DNA from: Thermoanaerobacter sp.
Lineage (GTDB): Bacteria; Bacillota; Thermoanaerobacteria; Thermoanaerobacterales; Thermoanaerobacteraceae
Assembly (NCBI GenBank): GCA_014896455.1
Contig: JADBKJ010000028.1
Span: forward strand, 1-64,000
Direction of reading: 5' to 3'
DNA length: 64,000 nt
Shown: one piece after another, positions 49,925 to 59,099 of the stretch
Layout: each line of letters begins with the position of its first letter
How positions within the stretch are numbered: the stretch's first letter is position 1
Made by a program: the position numbers and the translations under genes
The notes under the pieces: model-generated
The model's input: the letters and a program-made list of their open reading frames with translations, nothing else
The model's database searches: none
Told to the model about the DNA's origin: nothing

Positions 49925-50806
49925 TTAATAAATAGCATCAAGGATTAATTTAGCAGCACCAAACACAGTAGCCTTTCCACCAAGATTGGCAGGTACAACA
50001 TTTACATCCCTGCCTAAAATTGTCTTTAACTTGTCCCACCATAAATCCTTTGAATCTATAACTCCCCCTCCTATTATAAATACTTCAGGGTCAATTATAT
50101 TTTTTAAACTCACAATTGACAGGGTTAGCGATTTTATAAAACTATTAATTACTTTCATTGCAATATCATCATTTTCTTTATACAGTTCAAAAACTTCTTT
50201 AGCGCTTGAAACTTTCTCTTCCCCCAATAATTCATTGTACTCCTTGTATATCGCTGTGCCTGAAGCATACTGCTCCAAGCATCCTCTTTGACCGCAATTG
50301 CATTGTCTGCCCTCCGGATACAAAATCATATGTCCTATTTCCCCAGCACTCCAGCTTGACCCCCTTATCAATTCGCCGTTATATATAATTGCCCCTCCCA
50401 CGCCTGTACCTATAGTCATCACAAGCATGCTTTTATATCCTTTGCCTGAGCCAAGCCACATCTCACCAATTGCTGCAGCATTAACGTCATTATCAACTAC
50501 TACAGGAATTTTATATCTTTGCTCCAATATCTCCTTTAAATTGCAACCTGTCCAACCTGGCAAATTATCAGTCGCATATTCTACAACACCTGTATCAAAA
50601 TTAATTCTACCTGCAGAGCCTATACCTATCCCTTTTGTATCTTCATCAATTAAATTATCAATAGTATTAAATAAATTTTTTAAAATCACTTCCCTGCCTA
50701 ATTTCGCCTGTGTAGGAGTTTCTTTGAGTTTTATCAGATTACCATTTGTATTAATAATTCCTCCAAGTATTTTCGTACCTCCTATATCAATACCTATCAC
50801 TTTCAT
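49925..50806 (-). CDS. ROK family sugar kinase
   Basis: 293 residues. Starts VIGIDIGGTKILGGIINTNG (ATP phosphate loop), has the catalytic Asp in VVDNDVNAAAIGEMWLGSGKG and the ROK zinc motif CNCGQRGCLEQYASGTAIY, then IDPEVFIIGGGV near the end. No N-terminal HTH, so a kinase (glucokinase or a hexosamine/manno-type sugar kinase) rather than a NagC-type repressor. The start codon chosen at 50806 is preceded by AGGTG. It lies directly after an RpiR regulator gene in the same direction, which fits control by, or action on, a sugar or amino-sugar. Confidence 0.93.
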   Translation of the reverse strand: MKVIGIDIGGTKILGGIINTNGNLIKLKETPTQAKLGREVILKNLFNTIDNLIDEDTKGIGIGSAGRINFDTGVVEYATDNLPGWTGCNLKEILEQRYKIPVVVDNDVNAAAIGEMWLGSGKGYKSMLVMTIGTGVGGAIIYNGELIRGSSWSAGEIGHMILYPEGRQCNCGQRGCLEQYASGTAIYKEYNELLGEEKVSSAKEVFELYKENDDIAMKVINSFIKSLTLSIVSLKNIIDPEVFIIGGGVIDSKDLWWDKLKTILGRDVNVVPANLGGKATVFGAAKLILDAIY

Positions 50807-50815
50807 ATATATCAC

Positions 50816-51667
50816 CTAATACAATTTTTCAAGAACAGCTTTCGCAGTCTTGTTAAGTTCTTGCACAGCTTTGTCTTTAAGCTTTACAGCAACAGCTGTA
50901 TATAAAATATCCAAAATGTGGAGTTGTGCTATTTTTGATGTTAATGCACCGCTTCTTAAAGGAGTCTCTTTTGCAGAAGTAAGCAACACAATATCTGCAA
51001 CAGATGTAATAGGAGACCTTGCATAATTTGTTATAGCAATTACCTTAGCACCAGCTTCTTTTGCCAGTCTACACGTCTCCACCGTATCTTTTGTGCTCCC
51101 AGAAAAGGATATTCCCACTGCTACATCCTCATTTGTAAGGCTTACAGCAGATATAGCCTGGATATGTGAATCTAAATTTGCATCAACATTAAGACCCAAA
51201 CGCATAAACTTATATTTTGCATCTAGTGCTGTGTATCCAGATGCCCCTACTCCGTAAAACTGGATTTTTCGAGCATTTATTATTGCATCCACCGCTTTTT
51301 CTAATTCATTTAATGAAAGTAACTTGACAGTATTAGATATTGCCATAGTGTTTTCCGTTGTAATTTTTTGTACAAGAACATCCAATGTATCATTAAAAGA
51401 TATGTTTTCGTGTATACTTGTTTCAGGTTCTGCAATTTCTTTTGCAAGGTTGAGCTTAAACTCCTGAAATCCGGATAATCCTATACGCCTGCAAAATCTT
51501 ACAATTGTAGTCTCACCAGTACCACATTTTTCAGCAAGTTCTGTAATTGAAAGGTATATTACATTTTCAGCATTTTCTAAAACATAATCTGCTACCTTTT
51601 TCTCTGCATTGGTAAGGGAATTATATATGCTTCTTATTTTCAAAATTACATTACTTTGTTCTTGCAT
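50816..51667 (-). CDS. RpiR/MurR family transcriptional regulator
   Basis: 283 residues. The N-terminal HTH_6 domain (VILKIRSIYNSLTNAEKKVADYVLENAENVIYLSITELAEKCGTGETTIVRFCRRIGLSGFQEFKLNLA) is followed by a SIS sugar-phosphate-binding domain (ARKIQFYGVGASGYTALDAKYKFMRLG ... AVGISFSGSTKDTVETCRLAKEAGAKVIAITN). The family senses phosphorylated sugars or amino-sugars. As the only DNA-binding protein within the cluster it is the likely local regulator, though the operator cannot be pinned down by eye. The ribosome site AAAGGAGAG is good. Confidence 0.95.
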   Translation of the reverse strand: MQEQSNVILKIRSIYNSLTNAEKKVADYVLENAENVIYLSITELAEKCGTGETTIVRFCRRIGLSGFQEFKLNLAKEIAEPETSIHENISFNDTLDVLVQKITTENTMAISNTVKLLSLNELEKAVDAIINARKIQFYGVGASGYTALDAKYKFMRLGLNVDANLDSHIQAISAVSLTNEDVAVGISFSGSTKDTVETCRLAKEAGAKVIAITNYARSPITSVADIVLLTSAKETPLRSGALTSKIAQLHILDILYTAVAVKLKDKAVQELNKTAKAVLEKLY

Positions 51668-51696
51668 GCTTTTACTCTCCTTTCTTTTGTTATTTT

Positions 51697-52572
51697 TTAT
51701 TGTCTATACTGATTTGCTATTTCAATAAACCGAATTATCTGCTTTGTTTCATCTGGCTCTATTGGAGCTATTCCTTTCACAAACATCTCCATTATTTTTT
51801 CCAATATGCTAGCATAATAGGGCTTAGGAAAGGCATTAATGTCAACAAACTTTGTATATTTTTGTAAGTGAATTAATGCACCAAAATTGTTATTCCCTTT
51901 GCGGTTTCCTCGTACTGTCCCTATTCTACCGTCCTCCCAAACACCTACTACTAAATCATGACCTTCATTATTTATTGCTTTAACGCATTTGAAGTTTCTT
52001 CCAAGTATTGTAAACAAAATCTCCACCATATGAATACCATACCAGAATAGACCAGGCTGAGTGGGCTGAAGAGGCATTGGTCCATATACGTCTACCCCGA
52101 TTATATCTTCTTTATTAATAGAAGACAAAGTTTTACAAAGGCCTTCTGCATACCTAAGAGCTGACGAACTCATCAAAGGTATACCATATTTTTCGGCTAT
52201 TTCAAACATTTTTGAAGCTTCTTCAAAGGATAAAGACATTGGTTTATCTATAAATACCGGTTTTTTATAAGATACAATTTTAGAAAACTGTTCAAAATGC
52301 ACCCGTCCGTCTGCAGATTCAATTAAAATGCCATCGCTGTTTTCAGCCACTTCTTCTGGTGAATCTACTATTTGTATGCCATATTTTTCTCTTAATATTT
52401 TCGTATACTCCCATACACGACTGATACTTAACTCAAAATCTTTAGAACCTCCTGGATACGCAATAACTACCTTGCCGCCTTTTACATGATACGGATTATG
52501 GTCATTATTTAATAACTCAGTGAATTCTACTGCATGAGAACTATCAAGACCTATTATACCAATCCTCAGCAT
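51697..52572 (-). CDS. Gfo/Idh/MocA family oxidoreductase (second copy)
   Basis: 291 residues, shorter than the other copy. The Rossmann start is unusual, LRIGIIGLDSSHAVEFTELLN, with Asp-Ser-Ser in place of the common GxGxxG. Later it has VFIDKPMSLSFEEASKMFEIAEKYGIPLMSSSALRYAEG (EKP-like motif as DKP) and GLFWYGIHMVEILFTILGRNF, the His of the catalytic region. The last part is compact. It lies between the RpiR regulator and the M20 hydrolase genes. The variant nucleotide loop suggests a distinct cofactor preference or loss of redox function; it could act as a lyase or sensor. Confidence 0.82.
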   Translation of the reverse strand: MLRIGIIGLDSSHAVEFTELLNNDHNPYHVKGGKVVIAYPGGSKDFELSISRVWEYTKILREKYGIQIVDSPEEVAENSDGILIESADGRVHFEQFSKIVSYKKPVFIDKPMSLSFEEASKMFEIAEKYGIPLMSSSALRYAEGLCKTLSSINKEDIIGVDVYGPMPLQPTQPGLFWYGIHMVEILFTILGRNFKCVKAINNEGHDLVVGVWEDGRIGTVRGNRKGNNNFGALIHLQKYTKFVDINAFPKPYYASILEKIMEMFVKGIAPIEPDETKQIIRFIEIANQYRQ

Positions 52573-52601
52573 TATACCACTTCCTCAGTTTAATAGATAC
52601 T

Positions 52602-53786
52602 TTATAATATTTCGCCAATCCTCATATACACTAACATTGCTAAAATCGCTGATCCTAAAGGTATACAGGATTCATCTATCCTGTATTTAGGATGATGTAG
52701 TCCAAAAACTTCCTCCTCTTTTTTTGGCTTACATCCTAACCAGAAGAAAGCCCCAGGCTTTCTTTGTAAATACAGTGAAAAGTCCTCTCCTGCCAGGACA
52801 GGTTGGGCCTTTATACAATTATTCTCACCGACTATTTGTGAAGCAGCTTTTTTTACCCAATATACATTATCTTCCCAATTTACAAGGGGTGGCACCATAT
52901 TTATGTGTTTTATCTTCACAGAACAGCGATAACTTTTTGCTACGTTTTCTATAAGTTCTCTTAACCGCCCTTCTATTTTCCGTTGGGTTTGCAGGTTTAA
53001 AGTGCGGACAGTTCCCTCTATTTTTACTTCATTAGGAATGACATTGTAAGAAGATCCTCCATGTATGCTTCCAATTGTTATTACAACAGGTTCAAAGGGA
53101 GATATTTCTCTGCTCACAATACTTTGTATCCCCTGAATGATTGCAGAAGAGGCAACTATTGGATCGATACTCATGTCTGGAATAGCGCCATGACCACCCT
53201 TTCCTATTACAGAAATCTCAATCTTGTCAACAGAGCCCATCATAGCACCAGACTTTACTGCAACTTTTCCTGTCTCTAAAGTGGGTAAATTATGCAGTCC
53301 ATAGATTTCATCAACTTCATCAACAACTCCTTCTGATATCATGGCTTTTGCTCCTTCATTTACTTCTTCAGCCGGTTGAAATATAAACCTTATAGAACCT
53401 GAAAGTTGGTCTTTTATTTCTGATAAAATTTGTGCTGTACCTAATAAAATAGCTGTATGGGCGTCATGACCGCAGGCATGCATAATCCCCCTATGTTGTG
53501 AAGAAAAAGGAAGATTTGTTTCTTCATGAATTGGCAGAGCGTCCATATCAGCTCTCAAAGCAATGAGAGGCTTTTCTTTAGCCCCTTTTAAGTTGCCAAT
53601 TACTCCATACCCTCCTATTTTTTCTTTTACCTCTATTCCCATTTTCTTTAATTCTTCTGCAACCTTTGAAGAGGTCCTCTTTTCCTGAAAGGAAAGTTCA
53701 GGAAATTGATGTAAATCTCTGTAGATGGAGGTTAAGTAATTATACAAATTTTTGCTTCTTCCTAAAAAATAATCTGCATCGTACAA
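52602..53786 (-). CDS. M20 family amidohydrolase (N-acyl-amino acid amidohydrolase type)
   Basis: About 394 residues from a TTG at 53786 that has GAGGTG six bases before it. Earlier ATGs (53804, 53816) overlap the previous gene's end and are alternatives. Zinc-site signatures: DLHQFPELSFQE, ALRADMDALPIHEETNLPF, IMHACGHDAHTAILLGTA, FIFQPAEEVNEGAKAMISEG (catalytic Glu), IYGLHNLPTLETGKV and a late VLAGEDFSLYLQRKPGAFFWLG. It belongs to the IAA-amino acid hydrolase/hippuricase group, which cleaves N-acyl or amide bonds. In this context it may remove an acyl or amino acid group from a sugar derivative. Confidence 0.9.
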   Translation of the reverse strand: MYDADYFLGRSKNLYNYLTSIYRDLHQFPELSFQEKRTSSKVAEELKKMGIEVKEKIGGYGVIGNLKGAKEKPLIALRADMDALPIHEETNLPFSSQHRGIMHACGHDAHTAILLGTAQILSEIKDQLSGSIRFIFQPAEEVNEGAKAMISEGVVDEVDEIYGLHNLPTLETGKVAVKSGAMMGSVDKIEISVIGKGGHGAIPDMSIDPIVASSAIIQGIQSIVSREISPFEPVVITIGSIHGGSSYNVIPNEVKIEGTVRTLNLQTQRKIEGRLRELIENVAKSYRCSVKIKHINMVPPLVNWEDNVYWVKKAASQIVGENNCIKAQPVLAGEDFSLYLQRKPGAFFWLGCKPKKEEEVFGLHHPKYRIDESCIPLGSAILAMLVYMRIGEIL

Positions 53787-53803
53787 TAACGCCACCTCTT
53801 TCA

Positions 53804-54865
53804 TTAAGACAGCCATTCCTCTATATGTTTTCTCACAAAGTCATCGTCATTTAAATGAGGATAGGCTTTGTAAACTCTATCAATCTCCTCTTTTTGACCC
53901 GGAGATAAATCTTCTTCTGGATTTAAACACCAAGTACCCTGCATGAGGCCCTGTTTTCTCAAGACTTCATGGATTCCTGCTATAACCCCATGAAAATTGT
54001 TTGAAGCGTCGAAAAAGGCTGCATTGCAATCAGTTATTTCTATAGCTTTAGTAAGTAATTCTGAAGGAATTGTATCTTTTTCTCTAACTTTTTTAATTTC
54101 TTCAAATAATTCTACTGCCTTTTTTGTCCATACAGCCCAATGACCCAATAGTCCACCTGCAATTCTTTTTTCAACAATCTTTCCGTTGATATTAAAGCGA
54201 TATTTTGTAAGTAGATCAATTACAATATTGTCATCATTTCCAGTATATAGTGCTATTTCGTCTCTTCTATCCGATTCACACACTGCCCTTACAACATCTA
54301 AGGTATAATATCGATTAAAAGGAGCAATCTTTATAGCCATTACATAAGGGATGTCTACAAACCGCCTCCAAAAGTTATAGCTAAATTTTCTGCCACCTAC
54401 AGCCGGTTGCAAATAAAAACCAAATACAGGTATTACTTTCCCCACCTCTTCTGTTCTTTTGATTAGGTCTTCTTCACTCCAATCGTCCAAACCTCCCATG
54501 CTTAAAAGCCCCAGGTGATATCCATATTTTACCGCAATCTCTGCTTCTTTTAAAGCTTGTTCAGTTGGCCCTATAATGCCAGCTACTTTAATGAAGGGTC
54601 TTTTAAGATTTGCTTTTTCTACTTCTTCTGCTGCAATTTCTAATACTTTCTCATATAGATTATGCTGTCTAATTTCAAACTGGGTAGTGTGAACGCCTAC
54701 TGCAATACCCCCAGCTCCAGCTGCTATATAATATCTGGTTAAGGCTCTCTGCCTTTTTTCATCTAATTTTCTCTCTTCTGTAAGAGCCAAAGGATGAGCA
54801 GGAATTACTGTGCCTTCTTGTAGCAATTTATAAATTTCAGGTGGAAGAAGCATTCTGTTATCCAT
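53804..54865 (-). CDS. Dihydrodipicolinate synthase-like (DHDPS family) aldolase
   Basis: 353 residues forming a TIM barrel. GTVIPAHPLALTEERKLDEKRQRALTRYYIAAGAGGIAVGVHTTQFEIR at the start resembles the GTTGE/GTTGEG loop region; IKVAGIIGPTEQALKEAEIA follows; YVMAIKIAPFNRYYTLDVVRAV supplies the likely Schiff-base Lys. It is longer than lysine-pathway DapA (about 290). Members of this family in sugar clusters act as aldolases or dehydratases on keto acids. It is immediately followed by the M20 gene and preceded, 4 bases away, by a NAD epimerase/dehydratase gene. Confidence 0.85.
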   Translation of the reverse strand: MDNRMLLPPEIYKLLQEGTVIPAHPLALTEERKLDEKRQRALTRYYIAAGAGGIAVGVHTTQFEIRQHNLYEKVLEIAAEEVEKANLKRPFIKVAGIIGPTEQALKEAEIAVKYGYHLGLLSMGGLDDWSEEDLIKRTEEVGKVIPVFGFYLQPAVGGRKFSYNFWRRFVDIPYVMAIKIAPFNRYYTLDVVRAVCESDRRDEIALYTGNDDNIVIDLLTKYRFNINGKIVEKRIAGGLLGHWAVWTKKAVELFEEIKKVREKDTIPSELLTKAIEITDCNAAFFDASNNFHGVIAGIHEVLRKQGLMQGTWCLNPEEDLSPGQKEEIDRVYKAYPHLNDDDFVRKHIEEWLS

Positions 54866-54868
54866 TTT

Positions 54869-55885
54869 TTAAAACTTCCCCTCCCTCTCCTGGAAATGAG
54901 TTGGCTTCCCCAATGACACTCCGCCACTTTTAATCCATTCAGCTGTCCACTCTATCATCTGCCTTAAAGAAACGCGAGGATAACCAAATAAATAATGGGC
55001 CTTTGAAGCGTTACTCAAAAGAGCTGTGTCTTCTTCTTCATTTACAAAGACAGGTCGTATGCCAAATTTCTCTCCAAACCTTTCGGCAAGCCACCTTATA
55101 GAAATGGTTTCAGGTCCTGTGACATTTAGTATTTTAGGAGGCACCTCACAAAATCTCAGACTTCTCAGGGCAATTTCATTGGCATCCCCCTGCCAGATGA
55201 CATTTACATGCCCCATTCTTAAATCAATTGGCTTTTGTTCTTTTACAAGTGTTGCAATTTCGTGTAAAACTCCATATCTTAAGTCAATTGCATAATTTAA
55301 TCTCATAATGAGCATTGGAATATTGTATTTACGTGAAAAATGTTCAAATACTCTTTCTCTGCCTAGAACTGATTGAGCATATTCTCCTACTGGGTCTGTT
55401 GGATGTTCTTCTGAAGCTCCTCCCATAAAAACTGGTGTCAATGGATATACATTGCCACTTGAAAATACTACAATGCGGGAATTCTTAAATTTTTTTGCAA
55501 CCTGTCCTGGCAAATAGGCATTCATTGCCCACGTAAAATGTTCATTCCCTGTTGTCCCAAATTTATGTCCTGCCATAAATATGACATTTTTAACTTCCGG
55601 TAAACTTTGAAGCTGGTCATCCTCCAGTAAATCTGCGTTAATGGTTTGTATTCCATAATCCTCCAGCTCTCGTTGGAGTTCTTTATTTGAAAATCTGGAA
55701 ACACCAATTACTTTCTTGTCAACTTTTGCTTTGTCAATTGCATTTTTAGCCAGTTTAGCCAAACTTGGCCCCATTTTCCCTCCAACGCCCAAAATCATTA
55801 TATCTCCTTCTAATTGAGCTATTTCAGAAATTAAAGCCTGTGAAGGTTCTGATAGTTTGGCTTCTAATTCTTCAACTGTATGCAT
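54869..55885 (-). CDS. NAD-dependent epimerase/dehydratase family protein
   Basis: 338 residues from the ATG at 55885 (AAAGGAG before it; the ORF-track start 35 codons upstream lies in the leader hairpin region). The short-chain extended fold is clear: GDIMILGVGGKMGPSLAKLAKNAI (nucleotide loop), VIFMAGHKFGT, VVFSSGNVYPL, DPVGEYAQSVLGRERVFEHFSRKY with the Tyr-x3-Ser variant of YxxxK, MRLNYAI and a late WLAERFGEKFGIRP. The YAQSV motif lacks the Lys expected of a classical YxxxK, so the enzyme may have altered catalysis. It is coupled to the DHDPS-like gene. Confidence 0.8.
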   Translation of the reverse strand: MHTVEELEAKLSEPSQALISEIAQLEGDIMILGVGGKMGPSLAKLAKNAIDKAKVDKKVIGVSRFSNKELQRELEDYGIQTINADLLEDDQLQSLPEVKNVIFMAGHKFGTTGNEHFTWAMNAYLPGQVAKKFKNSRIVVFSSGNVYPLTPVFMGGASEEHPTDPVGEYAQSVLGRERVFEHFSRKYNIPMLIMRLNYAIDLRYGVLHEIATLVKEQKPIDLRMGHVNVIWQGDANEIALRSLRFCEVPPKILNVTGPETISIRWLAERFGEKFGIRPVFVNEEEDTALLSNASKAHYLFGYPRVSLRQMIEWTAEWIKSGGVSLGKPTHFQEREGKF

Positions 55886-55934
55886 TTTTAATCTCCTTTC
55901 TAACTTTTTGTGATGATAAACATAGTAGAGAAAT

Positions 55935-55960
55935 CCTCCCGGCCTTAAACCGCCGAGAGG
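55935..55960. other. GC-rich hairpin in the gap before the NAD epimerase gene
   Basis: CCTCCCGGC and GCCGAGAGG form a 9-bp stem with one G:U-type mismatch and an 8-base loop, in the 138-base gap between the DUF4855 gene and the epimerase gene. No T-tract follows, so it is not a usual terminator. A separate AAAAAACAA/TTGTTTTTT pairing just after the DUF4855 stop may end that transcript. Confidence 0.4.
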
Positions 55961-56023
55961 CATAATTTTTAGCAGTAAATCAAAAAACAATCATTAACTA
56001 GCAAGTACAATTACAGTTGTTTT

Positions 56024-57736
56024 TTATTGCCTACCTTTAAGGAAATTATAAGTTCTGTCATAAACTTCTCGAGCTCCAGGGTCAGAAGACTTAGCAGCTT
56101 TAAGCAATGTTTTTACTTGTTGATAAAAAGCTGTATAAGCCTTTCCTGCGTATTTATATTCAAAGGCTTTATCTATATAAGTATAGTATTTCTCCCTCAT
56201 CTTTGAATCTGTCAATACTGCATCGCTCATTTCCATCTCAATTCCTAATCCATAATCATAGGTAGCTTTTAGAATGGTATCTAAGCGATCTTTCCCCGTT
56301 TCTGCCCACATGTAATTAGGTTGCATTAAAGCACCATCAAATCCTAATTGATTCCATTTATACCACCCACGGGCAAAATAATAGGGTATCCACTGAAATG
56401 TTCCGCCTTTAGAATGAATATACTCAGCTGTACTTTTAATTAATTTTCCCTCTAATGAACTCAAATGATATGGTACATATTCAACATCCCAATAAAAACC
56501 TGCAAGTTCCAATTCATCGTATCCTGCAGCTTCCCATCTTTTGTATACCTCATCAATAAACCATTTAACTACTTTTTCTCTATTAATAAGAGCTTGTTCT
56601 TCCCCGACTTCTGATACATTCAAATTTAAACTTATTCCACTGCCATCTATGTCACCAAAATCACTTTGGTCAGTTCGAGGAAACGGAATAGTTATAACAA
56701 CTTTTGCTCTATATTCTTTATATTTCTGACTATTCAACTCCTTCTTAAATTCTTTTACTGCTTCATTTAAAGCACCTAATTCGTACTCTGCTCTAAAAAG
56801 CCTATTCAAAAAATATTCAAAATGAGTTTTATTAGTCGGCTTGCCACCAGTCGGATTAAATGTAGCACCATCTGGTAATTTTGAATATGGCACAAAGAGG
56901 AATGTATCAAACATTACATCCTTTGGTTTCAAGTCTTTGTCTAAATAAGCTACATATGGTTTAAAATCTTCTTTTGTAAAAGAAATCCAATTTTCTCCCG
57001 GTTTGTCATATTCCCAATCTCCTGTATAAATTAAAACCTCATTTTCAATGCCACCTATATCTTTAGGTTTGGGATAGCCTTTTAACTTTTTATCACTAAA
57101 AGGTAAAATTTCTTTTATATTTGCTTTTAATTTATTACCACTTAGAGAATTTGTCCCCCATACTTCTACTTCATCCACAAATAACCAGCCTTCAACTGGT
57201 ACTATAATTTTTACATAACGTGCAATTTTATTAATATCCATTTTAGAAATTTTCTGTTTAACCGGTCCTTTTTCAGATGTCGGCACTTCACTGTAAGCTA
57301 TTCCTAAAAATTCCCATTTTTGACCATCCATAGAAAGATAAAATTCCACTTCTTGCGGAAAATAAATCCCAACTGGTACATCTTGAAGAACACTTAAAGC
57401 AATTTCCTCTACAGTCGCAGGAGCTTCTAGGTCGATAGTAATATCTCTAAAACCTTGAAACAAATAACCTACATAAGCTTTGTCAGTAAAACTTAAACTT
57501 CCATATTGTCCGTCAGTAAGTTTATTACCATTGTCAGGATAATTTACTTCATGGACTTTTGTATAATATTCATCTGGAGGATATAAAGTATTCACTTGAT
57601 AATTCTTACCTAAAGCCAAATTGATAATTTCCTCTCCTTCATTTTGTTTGTCTTTTTTTGCAGAACCTTCTATAGGCACCATTGTAATTAAAAATACTAT
57701 CAATACTGCCAAAGACAAAAGACGCTTTATATTCAT
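56024..57736 (-). CDS. Secreted DUF4855 protein with F5/8C-like N-terminal domain
   Basis: 570 residues from the ATG at 57736 (AAGGAG nine bases before it). A signal peptide (NIKRLLSLAVLIVFLITMVPIEGSA) is followed by a charged stretch, then about 170 residues that look like a discoidin-type carbohydrate-binding domain (INLALGKNYQV, FQGFRDITIDLEAPATVEEIALSVLQDV, VEFYLSMDGQKWEFLGIAY, RYVKIIVPVEGWLFVDEVEVWG). The rest matches the DUF4855 family (WISFTKEDFKPYVAYLDKDL, MFDTFLFVPYSKLP, LAGFYWDVEYVPYHLSSLEGKLIKSTAEYIHSKG), which looks like a TIM-barrel glycosidase. Its secretion suggests it acts outside the cell on the polymer or glycoside whose products the cluster uses. Confidence 0.82.
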   Translation of the reverse strand: MNIKRLLSLAVLIVFLITMVPIEGSAKKDKQNEGEEIINLALGKNYQVNTLYPPDEYYTKVHEVNYPDNGNKLTDGQYGSLSFTDKAYVGYLFQGFRDITIDLEAPATVEEIALSVLQDVPVGIYFPQEVEFYLSMDGQKWEFLGIAYSEVPTSEKGPVKQKISKMDINKIARYVKIIVPVEGWLFVDEVEVWGTNSLSGNKLKANIKEILPFSDKKLKGYPKPKDIGGIENEVLIYTGDWEYDKPGENWISFTKEDFKPYVAYLDKDLKPKDVMFDTFLFVPYSKLPDGATFNPTGGKPTNKTHFEYFLNRLFRAEYELGALNEAVKEFKKELNSQKYKEYRAKVVITIPFPRTDQSDFGDIDGSGISLNLNVSEVGEEQALINREKVVKWFIDEVYKRWEAAGYDELELAGFYWDVEYVPYHLSSLEGKLIKSTAEYIHSKGGTFQWIPYYFARGWYKWNQLGFDGALMQPNYMWAETGKDRLDTILKATYDYGLGIEMEMSDAVLTDSKMREKYYTYIDKAFEYKYAGKAYTAFYQQVKTLLKAAKSSDPGAREVYDRTYNFLKGRQ

Positions 57737-57773
57737 TTTTTCCATCTCCTTGGCCTCCCTTTATTAAAGTTTT

Positions 57774-59075
57774 TTATTTAAACTTGGGCAACCAATCTCC
57801 ATGGGCTTCTATCAAGTCGTCAACCATTGCTCTTATCTCATCTATTGTAAGTTCTGATCCAGTATGAGGATCCAGCATCGCTGCCATGTATATATAATCT
57901 TTCTTTAAAGTAAATGCTGCTTCTAAAGTAAGCAAATGAACATTTATACTCATCCTGTTTATTGCTGCCAATTGCTGAGGTAGATCTCCTACATAACACG
58001 GATTTATTCCATTTCTATCCACCATACAGGGTACTTCTACTACTGCTTCATTAGGCAAATTAGTTATGAGTCCTGTGTTTAATACATTTCCATGTATTCT
58101 ATAAGGCTTATCTGTCTCCACTGCTTCAATAATATACGATGCAAATTCATTAGTTTTCTTATGTTCTATATCTTTATTCTCTACCAGTTGTTTTCTCATT
58201 TCATTCCAACCTTTTATTTGATTCTCACATCTTCTTGGATATTCATCTAATGGAATATTGTATTTTTCTATAAGTTCAGGATGGCTCTTTTTTATAAACC
58301 ATGGCACATATTCAGCATTGTGTTCACTGGATTCTGTCACGTAATATCCGAATTGTCTCATTATTTCATACCTTACCATATCATTGTGGGGAGTTGGCCT
58401 ATTAAAAGCTTTTTCTTTTATCTCCGGATATAAATCTTTCCCATCTCTTGTTATTTCTAAAAGCCATGCTTGATGGTTTATTCCTGCTATTTTCCACTGA
58501 ACATTTTCTGTGCTAATTCCCAATGGTTCTAACAATCCCGGAACACATGCTTGCACACTGTGACATAATCCTACTGTTTTTACGCCAAATTTTATTAAAG
58601 CACCTGTTAAAATTGACATCGGATTCGTATAGTTTAAAAATAATGCATCAGGACATACATCTTTTATATCATCAGCAAATTCTTTTAATACTGGAATAGT
58701 GCGTAATGCCCTAAATATACCACCAATGCCTAATGTATCTCCAATTGTCTGCCTTAATCCATATTTTTTTGGTATTTCAAAGTCAATTACTGTAGAAGGT
58801 TTATATCCCCCTACTTGTATAGCATTTATAACATATTTTGCTCCTCTTAAGGCTTCTTTTCTGTTTTCTACCCCTAAATATGATTTTATTTTCATTTCAC
58901 CTTTATATTTTTCATTTAAGTTTTTAATCATCATTTCTGAATCTTTAAGCCTTTGGGGGTCTATATCATACAATGCAATTTCACTACCTTTAAGTACAGG
59001 ATTTAAAATAATATCCCCTAAGACATTTTTGGCAAATACTGTACTTCCTGCCCCCATAAAAGTTATTTTTGTCAT
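57774..59075 (-). CDS. GH4 family NAD-dependent glycosidase, alpha-galactosidase type
   Basis: 433 residues. NAD-binding KITFMGAGSTVFAKNVLGDI, then DALFLNYTNPMSILTGAL, the subfamily-defining GVKTVGLCHSVQ, and KIAGINHQAWLLEITRDG. GH4 enzymes use NAD+ and a divalent metal, bound by the Cys and His of CHS and by the later His, and hydrolyse by oxidising C3 and eliminating the aglycone. The CHSV form is that of MelA-type alpha-galactosidases; CHEI would mark 6-phospho enzymes, CDxP alpha-glucosidases. Its sequence differs enough that the true substrate may be another alpha- or beta-glycoside or a glucuronide. No signal peptide, so it works inside the cell. Confidence 0.9.
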   Translation of the reverse strand: MTKITFMGAGSTVFAKNVLGDIILNPVLKGSEIALYDIDPQRLKDSEMMIKNLNEKYKGEMKIKSYLGVENRKEALRGAKYVINAIQVGGYKPSTVIDFEIPKKYGLRQTIGDTLGIGGIFRALRTIPVLKEFADDIKDVCPDALFLNYTNPMSILTGALIKFGVKTVGLCHSVQACVPGLLEPLGISTENVQWKIAGINHQAWLLEITRDGKDLYPEIKEKAFNRPTPHNDMVRYEIMRQFGYYVTESSEHNAEYVPWFIKKSHPELIEKYNIPLDEYPRRCENQIKGWNEMRKQLVENKDIEHKKTNEFASYIIEAVETDKPYRIHGNVLNTGLITNLPNEAVVEVPCMVDRNGINPCYVGDLPQQLAAINRMSINVHLLTLEAAFTLKKDYIYMAAMLDPHTGSELTIDEIRAMVDDLIEAHGDWLPKFK

Positions 59076-59099
59076 TTTGAATTTCTCTCCCCTTCATTT

